Positions 18,509-27,733 are shown, counted from the first letter of the stretch. The stretch is 64,000 nt of DNA from Nitrospirota bacterium (GCA_021838585.1 JAKCDE010000006.1:1-64000); one strand, 5' to 3'. Made by a program: numbers and translations. Notes: generated by a model from the sequence alone, not told the origin.

Positions 18509-19417
18509 ATGGAAATATTTCTGACGGAATATGCCGGAGTTTGCGTCGGTGTGAAGAGGGCGATCAAGATGGCCCATCGGACGGCGGAGGAGTCTTCCGG
18601 TCCGATCTTCGTTCTTCACGAGATCGTCCACAACACCCATGTCGTCAATGATCTGGCCAGCCGGGGCGTCCACTCCGTGGACGATGTCTCGGAGGTCCAG
18701 GGAGGAACGCTGATCATCAGCGCCCATGGCGTTTCCCCGAGCGTCATCGATGAGGCGAAGTCCCGCAATCTCGATGTGGTGGATACCACCTGTCCCCTTG
18801 TCTCCAAGATCCACCGGATAGTCAAGGCGCTGGCGGACAAGAACTACACCATCCTTCTCCTGGGCGAGAAGAGCCACGACGAAGTCATGGGGGTTCAGGG
18901 CCATGCGGAAGACCATATCCATATTTTTCACCGGAAGGAGGAGATCCCTGGACTTCCCCTGACCGATGGACCCGTGGCCCTCGTCTCCCAGACGACCCAG
19001 TCGATCAAGTACTTCGATGAGATCCTCGAGCTTCTTGTCAAGCGCTATCCCCAGCTCGAGGTCCACAATACGATCTGCGACGCCACCGAGAAACGTCAGA
19101 CTTCGGCATTGGCCATCGCGGGAAACATGGATGTCATGATTACGGTGGGGTCGATAAGCTCCGCCAATTCCCGACGTTTGCAGGAAGTTGCCGGAGGGCT
19201 CTGCAAGGCGTCCTATCTTGTCGATCAGGCCTCCGAGGTTCAATGCGATTGGTTTTCTGGCCACGAAAGGGTCGGCGTCACTGCAGGGGCCTCGACCCCG
19301 GATTACCTGATCGAGGAAGTCATCGAGAAGCTCAAGGAGATATCCGTGGAGAAAGGCTTTGCTCATCTAGTCATCCGGAATGAGTCGGCCGAAGAAGAGT
19401 TCATCGAGGTTCACTAA
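18509..19417 (+). CDS. ispH: 4-hydroxy-3-methylbut-2-enyl diphosphate reductase
   Basis: IspH (LytB) is the 4Fe-4S enzyme that makes IPP and DMAPP in the last step of the MEP pathway. The 302-residue protein has the three cluster cysteines in context: YAGVCVGVKRA (Cys12), DTTCPLV (about Cys95) and TICDATEKRQ (about Cys191), plus the SAHG and SQTTQS motifs. ATG 18509 is preferred over 18497 because GGAGG sits at 18499-18503, correctly spaced for the later start. The position inside the hopanoid cluster ties isoprenoid supply to hopanoids. Confidence 0.95.
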   Translation: MEIFLTEYAGVCVGVKRAIKMAHRTAEESSGPIFVLHEIVHNTHVVNDLASRGVHSVDDVSEVQGGTLIISAHGVSPSVIDEAKSRNLDVVDTTCPLVSKIHRIVKALADKNYTILLLGEKSHDEVMGVQGHAEDHIHIFHRKEEIPGLPLTDGPVALVSQTTQSIKYFDEILELLVKRYPQLEVHNTICDATEKRQTSALAIAGNMDVMITVGSISSANSRRLQEVAGGLCKASYLVDQASEVQCDWFSGHERVGVTAGASTPDYLIEEVIEKLKEISVEKGFAHLVIRNESAEEEFIEVH

Positions 19418-19502
19418 CCTTACTGATAGACGGATCTTCCTGCTTTGACCGGATAACGCCGGACGACAGAGGCTCGTACGGCACTTGCCTTGAAAGGACG
19501 CT

Positions 19503-20945
19503 ATGGCGACGAAACGGACACTCTTTCTGAATCCCCCTTCTTTCGACGACTTCGATGGAGGGGCTGGCGCGCGATATCAGGCGACCCGCGAGGTGCGTTC
19601 TTTCTGGTATCCCACTTGGCTAACCTATCCCGCCGGCATGCTGGAAAATTCACGAGTCGTGGATGCCCCTGCCCAGAACATGGGGCGGGAGGAGACGCTT
19701 GGACTCGCCAAATCCTTTGATATGGTCGTTCTGTATACCAGCACCCCTTCCCTCAAGAATGACATCGCCACCGCACGGGGGCTCAAGGAACGCAATCCCT
19801 CCATGCTCGTGGGGTTCGTCGGCCCCCATCCGTCAGTCCTGCCCGAACTGACGCTCAAGGCCGATCCCGTCATTGATTTCGTCGTGCGGGAAGAGTTCGA
19901 CTATGTCATTCCGGAAATCGCCAACGGGAAGAGTCTCGAGGACGTGGCCGGAATCCATTTTCGCAAGGATGGAGCCATCATCGGGAATCCGGACCGGCCG
20001 GTGATCGAGGATCTCGACGCACTCCCCTTCGCTTCCAGGGTCTACGCAAGGGATCTCAAGATCAGCGACTACGAAATTCCCTGGATGAAATTTCCCTACA
20101 TTTCGATCTACACAGGTCGGGGCTGCGGCAGCAAATGCACATTCTGCCTCTGGCCCCAGACCTTTTCGGGAAATGTCTATCGAGTCCGCTCCGTCGAGAA
20201 TGTCCTGGAGGAAGTGGCCTATATCAAGAAGACCTTCCCCGGAATCAAGGAGCTCTTCTTCGATGACGATACCCTGACCGAGTATCGGGACAGAACGCGT
20301 GAGCTGGCCAGGGGACTCAAGGCCTTCAATCTCTCCTGGGGCTGCAACTCAAAAGCCAATGTCGATTACGAGACGCTCCGCATCATGCGTGACTCGGGCT
20401 GCCGTGTCATGGTTGTCGGATACGAATCAGGAAACCAGCAGATCCTGAATAATGTCAAGAAGGGCATTCGCGTGGAGCAGGCGGAGAAGTTCACCCGGGA
20501 TGCCCACCAGTTGGGAATGACCATCCACGGGACCTTTATGGTCGGTCTTCCCGGCGAAACCACGGAGACGATCGACGAAACCATCGCCTTTGCAAGCCGG
20601 CTGAATATCGAAACTCTTCAAGTCTCCCTGGCGTCCCCCTATCCTGGAACCCATTTTTATGAATACGCCAAGGAAAATGGCTATCTTGTCGACTCCGAAA
20701 TGGTGTCGGATGACGGATTGCAGGCGGTCAACATCGCCTATCCCGAGATCACGTCGCGGGAGATTTTTATGGCCGTCCCCAAATTCTACCAGCAATATTA
20801 CTTCCGTCCACGCTATGTTCTGAAGGTTTTGCGGCGGGTCCTTTTCAGCTATACCGAACTCAAAAAAACCGCCCGGGAAGCCAGGGAGTTTTTCCGCTTC
20901 ATGGCAAAACGGCGGGCCTCGGAAAAGGCACATCAGACCATATGA
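19503..20945 (+). CDS. hpnJ: Hopanoid biosynthesis radical SAM protein HpnJ
   Basis: The 480-residue protein is a B12-binding-domain-type radical SAM enzyme. Residues 1-180 resemble the cobalamin-binding Rossmann region (GFVGPHPSVLPE), and the 4Fe-4S motif is GCGSKCTFC near residue 206, in the CxxxCxxC spacing. It then has GTFMVGLPGET, usual for SAM contact. HpnJ is associated with formation of the cyclitol ether of bacteriohopanepolyols. It sits directly before hpnI. A ribosome site GAAAGGA precedes ATG 19503. Confidence 0.9.
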   Translation: MATKRTLFLNPPSFDDFDGGAGARYQATREVRSFWYPTWLTYPAGMLENSRVVDAPAQNMGREETLGLAKSFDMVVLYTSTPSLKNDIATARGLKERNPSMLVGFVGPHPSVLPELTLKADPVIDFVVREEFDYVIPEIANGKSLEDVAGIHFRKDGAIIGNPDRPVIEDLDALPFASRVYARDLKISDYEIPWMKFPYISIYTGRGCGSKCTFCLWPQTFSGNVYRVRSVENVLEEVAYIKKTFPGIKELFFDDDTLTEYRDRTRELARGLKAFNLSWGCNSKANVDYETLRIMRDSGCRVMVVGYESGNQQILNNVKKGIRVEQAEKFTRDAHQLGMTIHGTFMVGLPGETTETIDETIAFASRLNIETLQVSLASPYPGTHFYEYAKENGYLVDSEMVSDDGLQAVNIAYPEITSREIFMAVPKFYQQYYFRPRYVLKVLRRVLFSYTELKKTAREAREFFRFMAKRRASEKAHQTI

Positions 20946-20961
20946 GTCCCAGCGGATTTCG

Positions 20962-22176
20962 ATGAGCTCCGTCGACATTCTCTCAATCGCCGGTGGCATT
21001 GCCCTTTTTGTCGCTGCCATCGGCGTTTTCTTTGATGGTCTTTCTCTCTATGGAGCGGATCGACTTCTGCGAAGCCGCAGGGATGCCTGGGTCCCCGACG
21101 GGGTTCTCCCGCCGGTCCTGATGATCAAACCTATCCGGGGCCTCGATCATGGCGCCCGGGAAAACTATCTCTCCTTCATCAACCAGCGCTATCCGAAGTT
21201 CCGGATCATCTTCACGGTCGATTCTCCCGATGACCCCGCGGTCTCCCTTATTCGGGAGCTGGAGGCCCTTTATCCGGAGAAGGTCTCCCTGGCCATCGTT
21301 TCGGAGCGATCGGGCGCAAACAAGAAGATGAACAAGGTCGCCGCTGTCGCCCGGGATGTCACCGATCCCTTCATTCTCCTTAACGACAGCGACATCCGCG
21401 TCGGACCCGACTATCTGAGGGAAATCGTTCTTCCAATCCTTTCGGAGCCCGATGTCGGTGCCGTGACCTGCCTCCAGAGGGGGACCCCCGAAGGAGGATT
21501 TTCTTCCAGACTTTCGGCCATGCTTTTGAATAGTGAAATGATCCCGCAGGCGTTGGTTGCCTATGTCCTGATGCCGCTCACCTATCTCTATGGCCCGACC
21601 ATGCTCTTCCGGGGGGAGGCAATCCGCGCCATAGGGGGTTTTGACGTCATGAAGGACTATCTGGCCGACGACTATCACCTCGGAAGGCTGATCCACGAAA
21701 AGGGCTATCGAATCGTTCTCTCTCCGACACTGATCGATGCACAGGTCCGGGACGAACCCCTGTCTTCGATCTTTTCCCATGAAATCCGGTGGGGGCGCAC
21801 CTATTCCAGCCTCCGGCCCTTCGGTTATGGACTTTCCTTCTTTCTCCGCCCCTTCCTTTTTGTCATCCTTGCCATCGTTCTGGGCATCCTCTCCGGCCAT
21901 CCTGCGGTCGCCATGGGGGCGATCGGTCTCTATGTCCTCCATGTCGCACTGATCTCCTACCTGACCCGGCAGTTTCTCGACCGGCCGATGACCCACAGGG
22001 ATACGGGAGTCTGGTTCATGAGGGAGTTTGTCTCGACCGTCGCCTATTTTGGCAGTTTCGGCCGACGCATCACGTGGCGGGGACACCGGTACCGGATTCT
22101 TCCGGGCGGCGCCCTGAAGCCCCTCGATCTCCCCGCTTCACCGGGAGAGTCCCTGTCCGGTCTCCCCCGTTCCTGA
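20962..22176 (+). CDS. hpnI: Hopanoid biosynthesis glycosyltransferase HpnI
   Basis: This 404-residue family 2 (ceramide-glucosyltransferase-like) enzyme has an N-terminal membrane segment, then MIKPIRGLDHGARENYLSFI and NDSDIRVGPDY (the DxD-like metal motif), the acceptor motifs ADDYHLGRLI and EIRWGRTYSSLRP (Q/RxxRW-like), and two to three C-terminal membrane helices. HpnI transfers N-acetylglucosamine to the hopanoid polyol in species where it was studied; the usual partner deacetylase hpnK is not adjacent here. Its stop overlaps the next gene (TGATG). Confidence 0.88.
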   Translation: MSSVDILSIAGGIALFVAAIGVFFDGLSLYGADRLLRSRRDAWVPDGVLPPVLMIKPIRGLDHGARENYLSFINQRYPKFRIIFTVDSPDDPAVSLIRELEALYPEKVSLAIVSERSGANKKMNKVAAVARDVTDPFILLNDSDIRVGPDYLREIVLPILSEPDVGAVTCLQRGTPEGGFSSRLSAMLLNSEMIPQALVAYVLMPLTYLYGPTMLFRGEAIRAIGGFDVMKDYLADDYHLGRLIHEKGYRIVLSPTLIDAQVRDEPLSSIFSHEIRWGRTYSSLRPFGYGLSFFLRPFLFVILAIVLGILSGHPAVAMGAIGLYVLHVALISYLTRQFLDRPMTHRDTGVWFMREFVSTVAYFGSFGRRITWRGHRYRILPGGALKPLDLPASPGESLSGLPRS

Positions 22177-22547
22177 TGTTTTCATATGCCTCCCTGCTGC
22201 TCCTCTTCTTGTTGGCACTTCTTCTGGAAGATGTCGGCTTTATTCTTCTTTCCCGGGGAATGAAAGCCACGAGGGCCGAGGAGGGCGTTGGCCGGATCAG
22301 GGCTATTCTCCGTCATCCCCAGGTGATCTTCGGGATCATCCTCCAGGCCATTTATTACATTCTTCTTCTTGGGCTTCTCCGGGAATTGCCGGTGAGTCTG
22401 GTGGTGCCCATGACCGGGTTCGGCTACGTTCTGACCGCCCTTCTGGCCCGACTTTTCCTTCGGGAGCGGGTTCCTCTCCTTCGGTGGGGCGGGATCACCC
22501 TGATCACGGTCGGTGTCGCACTCATCGCCCGTTCCGGAACCAGTTGA
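22176..22547 (+). CDS. Small four-TM EamA/SMR-like membrane protein
   Basis: This 123-residue protein has four hydrophobic helices and patterns of small drug/metabolite transporters: LEDVGFILLSRG in helix 1, PVSLVVPMTGFGYVLTALLA in helices 3-4 and GITLITVGVALIA at the end. The size fits ArnE/EmrE-like half transporters that act as dimers. The start codon overlaps the hpnI stop, so it is translationally coupled. A lipid- or sugar-lipid-flipping role in hopanoid maturation is only inferred from position. Confidence 0.7.
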   Translation: MFSYASLLLLFLLALLLEDVGFILLSRGMKATRAEEGVGRIRAILRHPQVIFGIILQAIYYILLLGLLRELPVSLVVPMTGFGYVLTALLARLFLRERVPLLRWGGITLITVGVALIARSGTS

Positions 22548-22551
22548 ACCC

Positions 22552-23325
22552 ATGACGCTCCTTTTCTCGACCCTCCTCTTTCGTTGGTACGTTTTTTTCT
22601 TCTGGGGGGTCGGACTCTGGGCCCTGTCCCGCGTTGTGGGCTTTCCGGGAGCCTTCCTCCGATTTCTTTTCGCATACGGGATCGCCTATATCTGCGAATG
22701 GTCCTCCGCCCGTCCAGGAGGATGGTTCCCGTTCGGTCATTACCGTTATCTTCCAACGACTCTCTCGAAGGAGATCTGGGTCGGAATTCTTCCCCTGATG
22801 GACTCCCTGTCCTTCTCCTTTCTTGCGGTCGGCGCCCTGGGGGTGGCGTCCCTGTACAACGGAAGACTCCTGAGGGATTCTCTTTTCCTGCCATGGAAAG
22901 ATTTTTATAAAGTACTGGCTGGGGGGGTGCTTCTCTTTGTCATGATCGACATGGTGATCGATCCCGTCGCTCTTCGGGGAGGCCGCTGGTTTCTGGGCCA
23001 GATCTACGACTATCCGGAAGGAGGCGCCTATTTCGGGGTGACGCTATCGAACTTCGCGGGGTGGGGAGTGACCGGATTTTTCATCATGACCCTCTGGAAG
23101 ATCCTTCCAGCCAAGCCCCGGGAAAATCCAAAAAGTCCCTTTCTCGACCGTTTTATTCCGGTCTTTCTCTATGGGGCGGTCTATCTGTTCAATCTTTCGG
23201 TGGCGCTTTACCTGAAGGAATGGGGGATCGCGGGAGCCGACCTCATTCTCGGAGGACTGGTCTCCGCCCTCTTTCTGGCACGGAGGAGGCTCTTCCCCCT
23301 CTCCGGAATTGATCGGCTCGTATGA
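22552..23325 (+). CDS. Carotenoid-biosynthesis (CruF/DUF422)-like membrane protein
   Basis: This 257-residue integral membrane protein has about seven helices. The DUF422 signature is visible: MIDMVIDPVALRGGRWF followed by GGAYFGVTLSNFAGWGVTGF around residues 140-180, and CEWSSARPGGWFPFGHYRY near residue 45. CruF members hydrate carotenoid ends; others in this family are uncharacterised. No other carotenoid genes are in view. It begins 5 bp after the SMR-like gene and seems the last member of the hopanoid transcript. Either a carotenoid or a hopanoid modification is possible. Confidence 0.72.
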   Translation: MTLLFSTLLFRWYVFFFWGVGLWALSRVVGFPGAFLRFLFAYGIAYICEWSSARPGGWFPFGHYRYLPTTLSKEIWVGILPLMDSLSFSFLAVGALGVASLYNGRLLRDSLFLPWKDFYKVLAGGVLLFVMIDMVIDPVALRGGRWFLGQIYDYPEGGAYFGVTLSNFAGWGVTGFFIMTLWKILPAKPRENPKSPFLDRFIPVFLYGAVYLFNLSVALYLKEWGIAGADLILGGLVSALFLARRRLFPLSGIDRLV

Positions 23326-23386
23326 TCGGGCTTCGCGACACCCTCTTTACTCGGGGAGCATTCGGCTTTTGGAGGCGGGCCTTTCG

Positions 23387-23415
23387 TTGACCCTTTCCCC
23401 CGCTCGCCGTATAAT
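23387..23415 (+). promoter_or_regulatory. Strong promoter of cbiX-hemE-hemN, predicted leaderless
   Basis: TTGACC (23387-23392), 17 bp, then a perfect TATAAT (23410-23415). Initiation seven bases downstream falls on the A of the ATG at 23422, and no ribosome-binding site fits between them. Confidence 0.7.
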
Positions 23416-23421
23416 TTCCTC

Positions 23422-24255
23422 ATGGAAAAAATGACAGGACCCTCGGGTGAGAAGGACGCGGGGACGGCTGTGGTTCTGATCGGCCACGGAAGTCCCATGG
23501 AGGAAGGGAATCGCCATTTTCGGGAGACGGTGGAAAAGCTCTTGCCGAAACTGCCCCGCGAGTGGACGGTACGGGCAGCCTTCCTTGAACATGCAGAACC
23601 CGATGTCAGGACGGTTTTGCAGGAGCTTGCAAAGGAAAATGCCGACATACACCTCTTCCCCTTTCTCCTTTTCGATGCAGGCCATTCAAAGGGAGATGTC
23701 TGGGGGTTTATGGGAGATCTGGCCCGGGAGTTCCCGAAGGTGTCCGTTGTCCGGGAATGGGCCATTGGAATCGACCAATCTCCCGTGTCTGTCATTCTGG
23801 AGCTCCTGCCCCCTCCCGATCCGGACATCCGTGATCAGGTGGTGATCGTGGGGCGCGGGAGCCTCGATCCCGGAGCGAATGCGTCCCTCTACTATCAGGG
23901 ACGACGCCTCTGGGAGCGACGAAAGGGGAAGGAATATCTTTACTCTTTCATCGGGGTGACCGAACCCCGGTTTCGGGCTCTCATGGAGACGCTCGATCCC
24001 TCCGGGATCGATCGGCTTCTTGTTGTTCCCTACTTTCTCTTCGAGGGGGTCCTCATGGAGCGGATCCGCCTGGGAGTGAAGGAATTCCTTGGCCGCCATC
24101 CCCTTGTGCAGGGAGGGGTGGTCACGCCTCCGTTCGGGGACCATCCGATTCTCCTTGACGCCATCGCCGGGCGGCTTGTCCGCCTCGTGAAGAACCGCCA
24201 TACCGTCATGCCCCGGTGGCTCGCCCTCGATCCGCCATTCTCCGCCACTCTTTAA
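23422..24255 (+). CDS. Sirohydrochlorin/CbiX-type chelatase (two-domain)
   Basis: The 277-residue protein contains two CbiX/ferrochelatase-like halves. The first has VVLIGHGSPMEEGNRHF and FPFLLFDAGHSKGDV, with the metal-handling histidines of CbiX. The second has VVIVGRGSLDPGAN and VVPYFLFEGVLMERI. Such enzymes insert Co2+, Ni2+ or Fe2+ into sirohydrochlorin-type tetrapyrroles. Position before hemE and hemN supports a tetrapyrrole role; metal choice cannot be read. The second half lacks the first GHGS histidine (GRGS), so only the first half may be catalytic. Confidence 0.78.
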   Translation: MEKMTGPSGEKDAGTAVVLIGHGSPMEEGNRHFRETVEKLLPKLPREWTVRAAFLEHAEPDVRTVLQELAKENADIHLFPFLLFDAGHSKGDVWGFMGDLAREFPKVSVVREWAIGIDQSPVSVILELLPPPDPDIRDQVVIVGRGSLDPGANASLYYQGRRLWERRKGKEYLYSFIGVTEPRFRALMETLDPSGIDRLLVVPYFLFEGVLMERIRLGVKEFLGRHPLVQGGVVTPPFGDHPILLDAIAGRLVRLVKNRHTVMPRWLALDPPFSATL

Positions 24256-24269
24256 CCGGAAGGCCATTC

Positions 24270-25319
24270 ATGGGCTCTGTACCCCTTACCAACAATCTCT
24301 TCCTTAGGGCCTGTCGCGGGGAAAGACTGGACCGTCCTCCCATCTGGATCATGCGCCAGGCCGGGAGATACATGCCCGAATATCAGGAGATCCGGAAGAA
24401 GACAACATTCCTGGGGTTGTGCAAAACTCCGGAGCTTGCCGCGCAGGCGACACTTCTGCCCATCGACCTTTTGGGGCTCGATGCGGCCATCCTGTTTTCG
24501 GATATCCTGATCCCGGTCGAGGCGATGGGACTCGAACTCGAATTTACCGAGCACAAGGGGCCACGATTCTCGAATCCAGTCAGGACCGATGCCGACATCG
24601 AGAGACTGGTGGTTCCCGAAGCCCGGAAAGCGACAGGCTTCGTGGCCGATGCGGTCCGGCTCATCAACCAGAGGCTGGCAGGACGTGTCCCGCTCCTTGG
24701 TTTTTCCGGTTCTCCTTTTACCCTGGCAACCTACATGGTCGAAGGGGAAACATCCAAGGAATTCACGCGCGTCAAGCGGCTTATCTTCGGGAATCCCAAG
24801 GGGTATCGCGCCCTGATGGAGAAGGTGACCCGCACCGTGATCGATTACCTCGAGATGCAGATCGAGGCGGGGATCCACGCCTATCAGCTTTTCGACACAT
24901 GGGCGGGCTCTCTTTGCGCCGAACATTACCGGGAATATGCCCTCCCCTACACACAGGAAGTGGTTCGGGCCCTTTCCCGACACGGCATCCCGTCGATTCT
25001 CTATGTGAATGGAACCTGCGCCCTCTTGGACGAAATGAACCGGGCCGGAACCGATGTCCTCTCCATTGACTGGCGGCTTCCACTTGAGCGGGCGATTCCC
25101 CGGGTTTCGGCGGACAAGGCTCTTCAGGGAAACCTGGATCCGGTGGTTCTCCTGACGACCCGGGCGGCGCTCGAGGCAGAAGTGAAACGAATCCTGGCCG
25201 GTGTCGGAAACCGTCCCGGATTCATTTTCAACCTGGGCCACGGAATCCTTCCTGAAACCCCTGTCGAGATGGCTCTCCATCTCGTAAAAATCGTCCAGAA
25301 CGGATCCGCCCAGCCCTGA
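24270..25319 (+). CDS. hemE: Uroporphyrinogen decarboxylase
   Basis: HemE removes four carboxyl groups from uroporphyrinogen III to give coproporphyrinogen III. The 349-residue protein carries the signature PPIWIMRQAGRYMPEYQEIR near residue 22 (both arginines and the QAGRY core) and the catalytic aspartate in ILFSDIL near residue 75; GFSGSPFTLATYM and LGHGILPETP are also typical. ATG 24270 is used; the reading frame upstream overlaps cbiX and is not conserved. It starts 14 bp after cbiX and is followed 22 bp later by hemN. Confidence 0.96.
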   Translation: MGSVPLTNNLFLRACRGERLDRPPIWIMRQAGRYMPEYQEIRKKTTFLGLCKTPELAAQATLLPIDLLGLDAAILFSDILIPVEAMGLELEFTEHKGPRFSNPVRTDADIERLVVPEARKATGFVADAVRLINQRLAGRVPLLGFSGSPFTLATYMVEGETSKEFTRVKRLIFGNPKGYRALMEKVTRTVIDYLEMQIEAGIHAYQLFDTWAGSLCAEHYREYALPYTQEVVRALSRHGIPSILYVNGTCALLDEMNRAGTDVLSIDWRLPLERAIPRVSADKALQGNLDPVVLLTTRAALEAEVKRILAGVGNRPGFIFNLGHGILPETPVEMALHLVKIVQNGSAQP

Positions 25320-25341
25320 AGCGAAGGAGTCAGTCTTACCC

Positions 25342-26724
25342 ATGATGAACGCAGTGGACATCGCCCTTCTTAAAAAATATGACCGGCCCGGGCCGCGCTA
25401 TACCAGCTATCCCACCGCTCCCGTCTGGACAGAGGAGTTCGGCGAGAAGGAGGCGCGGGAGGAGCTTGCGCGTTCTAACTCCGCGAAGACTCCCCGGGAT
25501 ATTTCCCTTTATTTCCATATCCCCTTTTGCGAATCTCTCTGTTATTTTTGCGGATGCAGCACGATCATTACAAGGGACAAGGCCAAGGCGGAAGAATACA
25601 ACAATTTTTTGGCCCGCGAAATGGCCGTGGTCGCACCTCTGCTCGACAAGAACAGGAAAGTGGTGCAGCTCCATCTGGGGGGTGGGACCCCATCGAGCCT
25701 CACCCCCGCCCAGACGAGAACTCTCTTCCGGAATATCGACCGCCATTTCAAGGTGGACTACAAGGGTGGGGAGATATCGGCCGAAATCGACCCCAGGGAA
25801 GCATCGAACGACTACCTCGAGACGCTGAAGGCGGTCGGAGTCAACCGGATCAGCATGGGGGTCCAGGATTTCGATCCTGCCGTCCAGAAGGCGGTCAACA
25901 GGATTCAGCCTCACGATCTGACTGAACGTGTCTTCCGAAAGTGCCGGGAACTTGCCTTTCACAGCATCAACATCGACCTCATCTACGGCCTGCCCTTCCA
26001 GACAGTGGAAGGGTTTTCCCGGACGCTGGACCAGATCATCGCCCTTTCTCCGGACCGGATCGCCGTCTTCAACTATGCCCACGTGCCCTGGCTGAAGAAA
26101 CACATGGTCCTGATCCGGGAGTCAACCCTTCCTCCTCCCGATGTCAAGTTCGCCCTCATCACCCTGATCGGGGAAAAGCTCGAAAAGGCGGGATACCGGT
26201 TTATCGGAATGGACCACTTCGCGAAGCCGGATGACGAGCTTTTTCTGGCCCAGCTCGACAAGACCCTCTATCGGAACTTCCAGGGATATACCACCAAGAA
26301 AAACGCGGATCTGCTTGGGTTGGGGGTGACCGCCATCAGTATGTTCGACGAGGCCTACTGGCAGAATGTGAAGGCCCTTCCGGACTATTCGGTCCGGACG
26401 CTCTCCGGCCACCTCGGCGCCTTCCGGGGATTCCGTCTCTCGAAGGATGACCGGATGCGCAGGGAGATCATCTCCCGGATCATGTGTGACCTGGAAATCG
26501 ACAGAAAAAAGGTCCTTTCCCCGTTCGGGGAGTCCTTTGACACCTACTTTGCGAAAGAGATCGGGGTTCTCGAGGGGTTTGTCCCGGACGGGCTTCTTGA
26601 AATCCTACCTGACAAGATCCGGATCACATCCCTGGGGCGAATCTTCCTGCGAAACATCGCGATGGTCTTCGATGCCTACCTGAAGGAAGCTCCCAAGGGG
26701 CCTCTTTTCTCACGCACTCTCTGA
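25342..26724 (+). CDS. hemN: Oxygen-independent coproporphyrinogen III oxidase
   Basis: HemN converts coproporphyrinogen III to protoporphyrinogen IX without oxygen, using radical SAM chemistry. The 460-residue protein has KYDRPGPRYTSYPT at the N-terminus, the cluster motif CESLCYFCGC (CxxxCxxC plus the extra cysteine of true HemN) near residue 60, LHLGGGTPSSL and RISMGVQDF. These distinguish it from the HemW-like proteins. ATG 25345 is an equal alternative start. A strong terminator follows the stop. Confidence 0.95.
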   Translation: MMNAVDIALLKKYDRPGPRYTSYPTAPVWTEEFGEKEAREELARSNSAKTPRDISLYFHIPFCESLCYFCGCSTIITRDKAKAEEYNNFLAREMAVVAPLLDKNRKVVQLHLGGGTPSSLTPAQTRTLFRNIDRHFKVDYKGGEISAEIDPREASNDYLETLKAVGVNRISMGVQDFDPAVQKAVNRIQPHDLTERVFRKCRELAFHSINIDLIYGLPFQTVEGFSRTLDQIIALSPDRIAVFNYAHVPWLKKHMVLIRESTLPPPDVKFALITLIGEKLEKAGYRFIGMDHFAKPDDELFLAQLDKTLYRNFQGYTTKKNADLLGLGVTAISMFDEAYWQNVKALPDYSVRTLSGHLGAFRGFRLSKDDRMRREIISRIMCDLEIDRKKVLSPFGESFDTYFAKEIGVLEGFVPDGLLEILPDKIRITSLGRIFLRNIAMVFDAYLKEAPKGPLFSRTL

Positions 26725-26735
26725 CCGGTTTCCCT

Positions 26736-26774
26736 GGTTCGTCCCGGAAACCTTTTCCCGGGACGAACCCTTTT
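26736..26774 (+). terminator. Intrinsic terminator after hemN
   Basis: A perfect 12-bp stem (26736-26747 with 26758-26769) with a 10-nt loop is followed by CTTTT. It separates hemN from the convergent aroE gene. The T-run exists only on the plus-strand side. Confidence 0.75.
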
Positions 26775-27701
26775 CTAGAGCGACTCCCAAAGACTTTGTT
26801 GTCCGGTGGCTTGTCGAAGAACCTCCTCCATCCTGTCAAGGGGGGCCTCCTTGCCTGTCCAGAGGCGGAAGGCCAGGGCCCCCTGGCAGAGAAGCATCCC
26901 CAGGCCGTTCTGGGATGGGGCGCCGAAGGAAGAGCCCATCTTCAGAAAAGGAGTCCGTCCTCTTTGGACCGGGGCAGATTCTGTCTGTCTGGCAGGAGCA
27001 TAGGAGAGGTCATAAAGGGTGACGTGTGAAAGGGAGAGTCCCTCGAGGGGTGGAAAGGGTAACTCCGTTTCTTCGAAGGCCCGGAGGGAAAGGGTATTGA
27101 TAAGCAGGGGAGCCCGGGCGCTTGAAAGCCATTCCTTCCAGGAGGAGTGGTCAAGGGCGCATGCGGTTCGTTCCGGTATCCCGGAAAGAAAGGGGAGATC
27201 GAGGAGGGTTTCGCCCCGGGATTTGGTCCGGTTGACGAGGCAAATGGCCCGGACAGGGCGACTGGCGAGGGCCCAGAGAACCGCCCGGGCCGAACCGCCC
27301 GCCCCGAAAATCAGGACGTGGGACGGGAACGGAATACGGCTCTCCCCGAGAAAGCGGTCTAGGGCCAGGAGAAAGCCTGGTCCGTCGGTATTGTCTCCAA
27401 GCCATTTGCCTCCCCGGGCGATGACGGTGTTGACGGCGCCGATATCCCGGGCCGTTCCTGATATTTCATCGACCAATCCAACCATGGCTTCCTTGTGGGG
27501 GAGGGTGATGTTGAATCCCGCGACTTCGAGGATCCGGAGCGCCGCCAGCGCCTGAGGCAATGTCTCGGGCAGAATGTCGAAGGGGAGGTAGGCGGCGTCG
27601 AGGCCCGTGGCGTCGAAGGCCGCCTGCTGGAAGCGCGGCGAGAGGGAGTGGGCCACCGGATGACCGATGACCGCGAAAAATTGTCTCAGAGAGAGCTCCA
27701 A
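26775..27701 (-). CDS. aroE: Shikimate 5-dehydrogenase
   Basis: AroE reduces 3-dehydroshikimate with NADPH in aromatic amino-acid synthesis. The 308-residue protein shows all key motifs: HSLSP substrate contact (about 18-22), NITLPHK with the catalytic lysine near 70, GDNTDGPGF with the catalytic aspartate near 107, the nucleotide-binding GAGGSARA near 135 and NRT near 160. The only start candidate is a TTG at 27701, which lies inside the T-run of the terminator of the preceding gene, and no ribosome site is evident. Confidence 0.93.
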   Translation of the reverse strand: MELSLRQFFAVIGHPVAHSLSPRFQQAAFDATGLDAAYLPFDILPETLPQALAALRILEVAGFNITLPHKEAMVGLVDEISGTARDIGAVNTVIARGGKWLGDNTDGPGFLLALDRFLGESRIPFPSHVLIFGAGGSARAVLWALASRPVRAICLVNRTKSRGETLLDLPFLSGIPERTACALDHSSWKEWLSSARAPLLINTLSLRAFEETELPFPPLEGLSLSHVTLYDLSYAPARQTESAPVQRGRTPFLKMGSSFGAPSQNGLGMLLCQGALAFRLWTGKEAPLDRMEEVLRQATGQQSLWESL

Positions 27702-27733
27702 AAAGTGAACGGGCCCGGACCTCCGGACCCGTT
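27700..27733 (-). terminator. Intrinsic terminator of the upstream exported-protein gene
   Basis: On the minus strand, AACGGGTCCGG pairs (one wobble) with CCGGGCCCGTT across a short loop and is followed, after CAC, by a T-run. It ends the 27763-28308 gene and overlaps the aroE start. Confidence 0.65.
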
